Positions 58,401 to 64,000 of a stretch of DNA of 64,000 bases are shown here, one piece after another. The stretch spans positions 25,977,969 through 26,041,968 of the forward strand of contig NC_133538.1 in the NCBI RefSeq assembly GCF_048544455.1, written 5' to 3'. This DNA comes from Silene latifolia (taxonomy: Eukaryota; Streptophyta; Magnoliopsida; Caryophyllales; Caryophyllaceae). The notes beneath the pieces are model-generated. The model made no database searches and was not told the DNA's origin. It saw only the letters and a list, made by a program, of their open reading frames with translations. A program made the translations under genes and the position numbers. Each line of letters starts with the position of its first letter. Position 1 is the first letter of the stretch.

Positions 58401-59471
58401 AAAGAAAATGGATTTACTCGATCGGTCGAGGAACCATGTCTATATATCGAGTCGAGTGGGAGCAAGATTGTCTTCCTAATATTGTATGTTGATGACATAC
58501 TCCTGATTGGGAATGACATACCTCTCTTAACTTCGGTAAAAGTATGGTTGAAGAACCATTTCCAGATGAAAGATCTGGGTGAGGCACAAAGAATTTTGGG
58601 CATCCGTATCTATCGAGATAGATCACGTCGGATGTTATCTCTCAGTCAGGAATCTTATATAGACAAGATTCTAGAGAGATTCAGCATGACTAACTCTAAA
58701 AAGGGTTTCCTTCCAATGGCTCCAGGGGTGCATTTGAGCAAGTCTCAGGCACCAGAGACACTGGAAGAGAAAGAGCGCATGACACGGATTCCTTATGCCT
58801 CGACTATAGGATCAATCATATATGCCATGATATGCACACGTCCAGACGTGGCATATGCATTGAGTATGACGAGTCGATTCCAACAGCATCCAGGTGAATC
58901 ACATTGGATGGCTGTCAAGAACATCCTTAAGTACCTACGGAGGACTAAAGATTGGGCATTGACTTATGTAGGCGCTCAAAAGCTATGCGCAACCGGTTAC
59001 GCAGATGCTAGCTTCCAAACGGATCGAGATGACTCGAAATCTCAGCCTGGATTCGTTTTTACTCTTAATGGCGCTGCAGTCAGCTGGAAGAGTTCCAAAG
59101 AAAGTGTTACAGCAGATTCTACGACTGAGTCCGAGTACTATGCCGCGTCTGAAGCTGCAAAGGAAGCGATATGGATGCGTCAATTCTTACAAGGACTATC
59201 TGTAGTGCCTAGTTCGAATGACCCGATCACCATATATTGCGACAATAGAGGTGCCATCTTCCATGATAAGGAGCCTAAGTCTAGCAACAAGTCTAGACAT
59301 GTACAACGGAAAGCTCATCTAATCCGAGATTACGTGGAGCAAAAGGAGGTAGTGATAGAAAAGATTGCTACAGATGATAATATAGCAGATCCTCTCACTA
59401 AACCATTACGACAAGATAAGCATGAAGGGCATGTTAATTCCATGGGAATTAAACGTGTTCCTGAGTTGTAG
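55441..59471 (+). pseudogene. Copia C gag-pol polyprotein
   Basis: The ATG at 55441 opens a 380-codon gag frame with an N-terminal gag domain. The zinc knuckle 'CHHCHKTGHWRRTC' is near residue 280 and the protease LDTGCGSHLC near residue 331. A frameshift near 56540 moves to the next frame, and another near 56795 to the third. There follow the pre-integrase zinc finger ('WHCRMGHINEKR'), TAA 56916-56918, and the integrase core (D in 'IHMDVCGPM', D in 'LRSDRGGEY', E in 'NGVSERRNRTLL'). TAG 57666-57668 precedes RT-RNase H (57714-59471): 'QMDVKTAFLNGYLEEELYI', the catalytic 'LYVDDILLIGND' at about 58485, RNase H 'GYADASFQTD' and 'DSTTESEYYAASEA', and the end 'DDNIADPLTKPL'. Together these steps copy and insert the element. 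RT-RNase H is still open over 585 codons, which suggests recent decay. Confidence 0.95.
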
Positions 59472-60328
59472 TACTCTTTTATGGATTAGATTCATTTTCT
59501 TGTGTACTCTATACGACATCATCGTTTTGATATTTATATATTTTGTTTTTCATATGGAGTTGTACGACAATTTTGAACACCACAAAGTGAGCTGAACAAA
59601 CATTATATTTTTTGGCCTTAATTGCCCAATTGAGCTGATAACTCTGGCAATTATTTTGTGACGTTGGTTGATGGTGGGTTCAACGAACCATAAGTCAAAC
59701 GGTTGACTGACCAATCACAGAGGCGAGTTATATGGATATCTCGTAGGACACAATTGTGACAACGACATGGAGTCCTAAATGTTTTATAACATTCGGTGCC
59801 AGGTCGTGGATAGGACCTCCATGGTGATCCTAAGAGTCGATTCTTTTGACTATCGACTGTCTCTTGAGATTAAGGCAGATTTTGGGTGACTTTGGTTTCT
59901 TTCTCACGGTCATCCGTAACAGGGGGCCAAGTAGATTGTTTCTGGGTCATTTCATGCTGTGCTTAGATAGGCAGGAGTCGAGTTAAAGGAAATATTCAGC
60001 CTTTATCAGGTACTCGATATTTCTCAGGGCCACTCGAGGAGTCAGAATCGAAATGCATGGCCATGCTCGAATACGGATTCGTTTTCTCAGTTAAGTTACT
60101 CTCTTGTCGGGGAAACTACTCTTGATACAGATCGATTATAAAATACGACCTTTGCGGATGCGGATCTGCAAATTGTTTTACATTGAGTGGGAGAAATTTT
60201 AAATGGATATGAGAATCGGTTATCGCACATACACTTGTACGGACAAGTGGGAGTTTGTTGGAGCCGGTGTCCTCCAGTTAGTGCGGATAACGTTATTGCA
60301 CGTACACTTGTACGGACAAGTGAGAGCT
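59472..60328 (+). promoter_or_regulatory. Copia C 3' untranslated region with duplicated PPT
   Basis: Contains the GGCCA...TGGCC block shared with copia A (60018-60070), 'cattgagtgggaga' (60181), and two copies 73 bp apart of a stem-loop plus purine tract plus LTR-like start (60232-60297 and 60305-60328 onward). Confidence 0.8.
60232..60322 (+). repeat. Tandem duplication of PPT stem-loop and LTR head
   Basis: CACTTGT-ACGG-ACAAGTG occurs at 60232-60249 and 60305-60322. The first is followed by 'ggagtttgttggagccggtg' and a decayed copy of the LTR start, the second by the real LTR at 60329. Confidence 0.85.
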
Positions 60329-61307
60329 TGTTGGGGTGTCCTCCACGATTAGTGCAATGACATATAAATCTCTAAAAGGATCAAAGGGTATACTTTTGTA
60401 TTATTATCAGTTGGTCCACGTTTATCAATAACGGTTGGTTTGCTAGATAAGTTTGACGTTATTGTCATACAGATGGCGGTGATCAACTGGTCCCTAAAAG
60501 TCACACCTATAGGATACGTTTGAGAGATGTGAGGGTATGAAAATACAGTCATATTGATGCCTAATATGACTAAGCGGTTAGTCGGAGTTATTGACTAAAA
60601 ATTAGTCAAACGCGATGTTGAGATAATTATTTAATACGGATTAAATAATAATGACTAAGGTGAATTAAGCAGTTAATTCGTAAATTGAATATAAACGATT
60701 ATATTTAATTAATGTATATTGAGTTGATTAATTATACAATATTGTCATTGTCGGACAAGTATTAACATGTCGACTGATTCATGTTATTAGTAGATATTTT
60801 AATATCCGATAACGGATGACGATTTATAATTAAAACCCGTCATATACATTTAGCAAAACGAGTCGGACCACGAGATAAATAAGGAGAAAGTGGAAAGCCC
60901 ACTCCCTCCCTTGGTACACGGTTTGGCCGAATGAACAAAAGGAGAGCTTCTCTCCTTTTGACTTAATGAATTTGTCATTTTGCACAAAAATTAGGGTTTT
61001 GAAGGCACTCTCTCTGGAATCCTAGATCTCACATCAGAAAACTCACAAAAAGGCTCTCTCAATATTGCAAGGCAATTAGAGAGTAATTTCTAGCACAAGG
61101 GGCATAGTCTCAGACGATCTTGGGTGCAATGATTAGGAGGAAATCTCCGTTGATTTCTGTTCTTAGGCAGCGTTTTTCACATAGGACCCGAGGTTGATTC
61201 TTATTCCTTTATCGTTTCTCTTGTTTTTCGTTTATGACAATTAATCATATGATAAATTACGTTATAGTCCTTAATTTTAAGGGGTTTTATATGGATATTA
61301 CCCTACA
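60329..61307 (+). mobile_element. Copia C 3' LTR
   Basis: TGTTGGGGTGTCCTCC...CCCTACA. It keeps the 144-bp segment 60903-61046 that includes a 10-bp perfect stem AAAAGGAGAG around CTT (60937-60959). Confidence 0.93.
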
Positions 61308-61312
61308 ACAAC

Positions 61313-62636
61313 ACCTACAAGTCGAATTAATCTTCCCTACTTAACTATATGCATGGTCTAATGATACTCGAGTAGGTTTATGTCTTACAAGTCTCACTGA
61401 AAAGGTAAGTGATGGGTAAAAAATGCAAGGATTCATAGGCTCGCATTTCATCAAACATAACATGTGCATAAGTTGAGATCACAACAAGCAAGCAAATAAA
61501 TTATGAAAACATATTAAATTAAGCATGAATCATCCCCCATGTTTGTTTCCTCTAATTACCCATTAACCCTAGTTAAGGAAACTACTCACTCATTGTCAAG
61601 TTTAGCATGTTAACAAGGTTGTCAATCATATTAACAAAGCAAAGCATGATGAATAAATGAAGATAATTAACAATAATTAAAAAGGGATTAAGAGAATTAT
61701 ACCTACTAATGATTCCAAAATAAAGCTAATACTTGATGAATGATTGGAAGGTTGTCAATCTCCCAACAATAACCCAAATAATCTTCAATTACCCAAAATA
61801 AAAGATGAACAAAAGAGAAATTAAGGAAATGGGATTTGTATTAATATTTGATTAGAAGTTGATTACAAGATTAAGAAGAGATTAGAATGATATAAACTAC
61901 ACTAAAGATTGATAAGAAGAACATGATTAATCTAATTAGACTAATGGGGTACTTATAGTGGGGATTAGGTACACAAATTAGGGTTTACTAAGGGCTTAAA
62001 TGACGGTTAAGTCCTTGAGGAATCGCTATTCTCAGAAAAAGATGCGGGTCTCCTTTTTGCCGGTCTTTCAAAAATATGCGCATCTTTCATGGAGCAAGAA
62101 GAGGACGTATGGGCCTGTAAGACAATCCGGGCGTCCAAGGGTCGGGACGAGCGGATTCTGGGGTAGCTGGACGGGCGGATTGATGCTTGGACGAGCGGAT
62201 TGCGGCGTGGTTGGACGGGCGTCCCTATGGCAAAGACGCTCGGATCTTTGCAGTCTTGGACGGGCATCTTTATGGTTGGACGAGCGGATTGGGTTCCAGC
62301 CTTCCTTTTCTTCTTTTCTTCCTCTCTTCTTCCAATAATCCACCGGGATTTAGTCGGGGATGCAAGTATTTCTTCATCATTGCCCATCTACTATAATATG
62401 TACAAAGGCCTTCTAGTTTTGTCTTCTCTTTGATGCTTGGTCATTAGATTCGATCAATTTAGCTCTATTTTGCCTTTAAAATGCAACGTTTGCACTCCTC
62501 TCCTACCAAGGAAACAAAACCTCAAAGAATATGCAAAACAAAGGACTAAAGATAGTAAATGACCCAAATATGCACTAAAAAGCATAGGAACAAAGCTAAT
62601 TCGGGGACTAAATATACTCAAATGATGGTCACATCA
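61313..62636 (-). mobile_element. Athila 2 5' LTR, second part
   Basis: Matches 30177-31283 plus 43363-43590 of the partner LTR. It contains the uninterrupted site of the gag-only element ('tgtacaaaggccttc', 62400-62414) and the GAGCG repeats at 62100-62300. Followed by the TSD CCTCC. Confidence 0.93.
62100..62300. repeat. GACGAGCGGATT repeat cluster (right LTR)
   Basis: Counterpart of 30990-31170; several bases differ in a way that restores or breaks individual units (for example GACGAGCAGATT on the left, GACGAGCGGATT here). Confidence 0.85.
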
Positions 62637-64000
62637 CCTCCTCTAGTATTTATTTGATTATGTAAGGGGGTCGTTCGATTGAGTCTGGGTCAGGATCATC
62701 CTCAGTATCATCATAAACAGAATTGCAATCAAGATAAAACGAAGAGTAAGCCGAATCGAATTTATTCATATTAATGTTTGAAAATTGGTGAAACAAAGAA
62801 ACCATTTATGTTGTAGTCAGTGGCAAGAAGGGACAGTTGCTGGGGCATTCCCCGAACTACAGTTACTAGACGATGCTAAGCTAGGAGAAATAAAGGGATG
62901 GGGAGTGACAACAGGGGGAGACTCTCTAATGACTTCCCTCGACTTAGATTCAGTTTCGGACTCCGACTCTGACTCAGATTCGAACTCGTCATCTTCTAGC
63001 TCTCCTTTGAACATCTCTCCTTCGCCAGTTGTGAGCTTGAAGAGCCTTCCTTGATTGTTGGTCTATTTGATTGATTTTCTCCATCCTTTCTGTTGATTGG
63101 CTGGGTTTGCATCTGTGATGAGTGCTGCGGGATTGAAATGGTCATCTTGAAGAATCATGGTAATAATCTCATCCTGGGCTGCCTTAACGAATCGGTCTTC
63201 TCCCAATACGAGGCTGACGGCTTGTTCATCAAGACAAGGGTCTGACGATTTCTGACGGTAGGAACCGCTTCCTGGGGAATGAAATAGCAATTGTGGAACA
63301 CTTCGATTCCAGCTAGTTTGTTGCCTTTGAACATCCAAGGTTCATGAAATCCGTGAAAAGATTCATGGTCTCCTTCCTCGACGAAGTGCCCATTCAGCGT
63401 AGGGTGATATGGCCGCATTTCTATTACTCGATATTTGCATTCGTGGGCTTGAGTAAGCATTTCGACGCCTTCGGACACACTAGGCTTGTATCCTAACCCT
63501 TATGGTATCTTCTGGGAATGACATTCTTTGAATGGTGGGAAGGTGTTTTTCCGGATGGGGTTTAGTGGCATTCCTGGGAAGTATCCCTGGGACTTAAGTA
63601 TGTGGTTGACTACCAAGTTGGAGTAGGGGTTGAAGTATAGAGGTGCCAATTCACATTCCATAAGGTTGATGATTTGAAATCCTCCCAATTCGTGCACTGG
63701 ATCTGATATGACGTGATTGTTGGACATCTTTTTTATGACGGCTTTGATGGGTGACGAAGTGATCGTAATTATTCGACCATCTAGAGGGATTTTGATCTTT
63801 TGATGAAGCGTGTATGTCAAGCTTTGGAAGCATGAATCCACAGCCTTCCTAGAAGTATGTTAAAGGATACCTCGATGTCTACTATTTGGAAGTTGACCTT
63901 TCTTTCAATTGGTCCAATGGCTATAGTAAGAGTGATTAGACCTCTCACCTTACATCGCGTCCCATCGTACGGGCGAACACCTTGATTAGTTGGAGTCCAG
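62637..64000 (-). pseudogene. Tat protease and the region between protease and RT
   Basis: The minus strand enters the window inside a retropepsin: 'VNFQIVDIEVSFNILLGR' near 63870-63920, then 'SLTYTLHQKIKIPLDGRIIT'. There follows the linker typical of Tat/Ogre between protease and RT ('VVNHILKSQGYFPGM', a G-patch-like motif, near 63590), then acidic text ('DDTEDDPDPDSIER') up to the CCTCC at 62637-62641. RT continues at 29734 on the other side of Athila 2. Protease cuts the polyprotein. Frameshifts near 63845, 63500 and 63060 and a stop near 62650 break it. The piece is cut by the window edge. Confidence 0.82.

Larger units (their letters stand above)
52888..61307 (+). mobile_element. Copia C: near-complete Ty1/copia element
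   Basis: LTRs 52888-53726 and 60329-61307, PBS at 53729, gag-pol 55441-59471, PPT, TSD ACAAC. The LTRs are almost identical except for a 144-bp stretch present only in the right one (60903-61046). Three or four lesions in gag-pol stop a full polyprotein. It is related to copia A in pol and in 3' non-coding blocks, but has a different, shorter LTR. Confidence 0.95.
29735..62636 (-). mobile_element. Athila element 2: non-autonomous, nested host of three insertions
   Basis: LTR start TGGTCGGAC at 29735 and 52445; LTR end GGTCACATCA at 43590 and 62636. Its TSD is CCTCC (29730-29734 and 62637-62641). The PBS is tRNA-Asp (52423-52440). Internal order on the minus strand: gag-protease (52333-48210), non-coding, ATHILA ORF-1 (47165-45585), non-coding. 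I find no RT, RNase H or integrase, so it must have moved with enzymes from other elements. LTR lengths after removing insertions are about 1,777 and 1,767 bp. Confidence 0.93.
9128..64000 (-). mobile_element. Outer Tat-lineage Ty3/gypsy element, split by two large insertions
   Basis: Three minus-strand pieces read as one pol: protease region 62637-64000, RT-RNase H-second RNase H-integrase 26977-29734, and integrase C-terminus 9128-9667. Removing copia A (TSD CATTT) and Athila (TSD CCTCC) makes the protein reading continuous across both joints. The extra archaeal-type RNase H between RNase H and integrase is the hallmark of the Tat/Ogre lineage. Its 5' LTR and gag lie beyond 64000. Its 3' LTR is not identified and may lie left of the antisense genes. 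Many stops and frameshifts show that this is the oldest layer together with Athila element 1. Confidence 0.88.

Noticed and set aside
62007-62433. Several frames in the Athila 2 right LTR
   Set aside because: They lie over the GACGAGCG repeats in an LTR; their counterparts in the left LTR differ in length and frame.
62785-63054. Plus-strand 89-codon serine/aspartate-rich frame
   Set aside because: Antisense of the acidic linker in the Tat protease-RT region.

Overview
The window is plant nuclear DNA, from a eudicot with a repeat-rich genome. Almost every coding trace belongs to a plant transposable-element lineage: Ty3/gypsy Tat and Athila, Ty1/copia, CACTA/En-Spm and a Tourist-like MITE. 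A large-genome Caryophyllales species such as Silene would fit, but the sequence alone does not prove a species. I see no intact host gene, rRNA, tRNA or CRISPR array.

The window is best read as nested insertions, most of them confirmed by exact target-site duplications (TSDs). The outer layer is an old Tat-lineage gypsy element on the minus strand. Its pol is cut into three pieces: protease region 62637-64000, RT/RNase H/second RNase H/integrase 26977-29734, and integrase C-terminus 9128-9667. To the left of its integrase lie two degenerate plus-strand (antisense) genes: a DUF7745-like gene (7092-8584) and an intron-containing plant mobile domain (PMD) gene (4050-6208). The PMD gene is cut by an Athila-like element (1-4049, leaving the window) that itself carries a MITE (2407-2722, TSD TAA).

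Into Tat pol went copia A (9668-26976, TSD CATTT), which in turn received an 8.2-kb CACTA transposon (14963-23200, TSD CAA) with degenerate TNP2-type and Transposase_24-type genes. Also into Tat pol went a large Athila (29735-62636, TSD CCTCC). This Athila has gag-protease and an ATHILA ORF-1 gene but no reverse transcriptase or integrase. It was hit three times: by a gag-only Tat-type element with 3.2-kb LTRs (31284-43357, TSD AAAGG), by a solo LTR of the copia A family (49151-50440, TSD CTTCA), and by copia C (52888-61307, TSD ACAAC), the best-preserved coding element here.

All elements are inactivated by stop codons, frameshifts or deletions. The most interesting signals are non-coding: palindrome clusters inside Athila LTRs, a conserved motif shared by the two Tat elements, stem-loops next to the polypurine tracts of two copia families, a roughly 380-bp inverted-repeat structure at one CACTA end, tandem arrays in the 3' region of the gag-only element, and the antisense DUF7745/PMD genes beside the Tat integrase.
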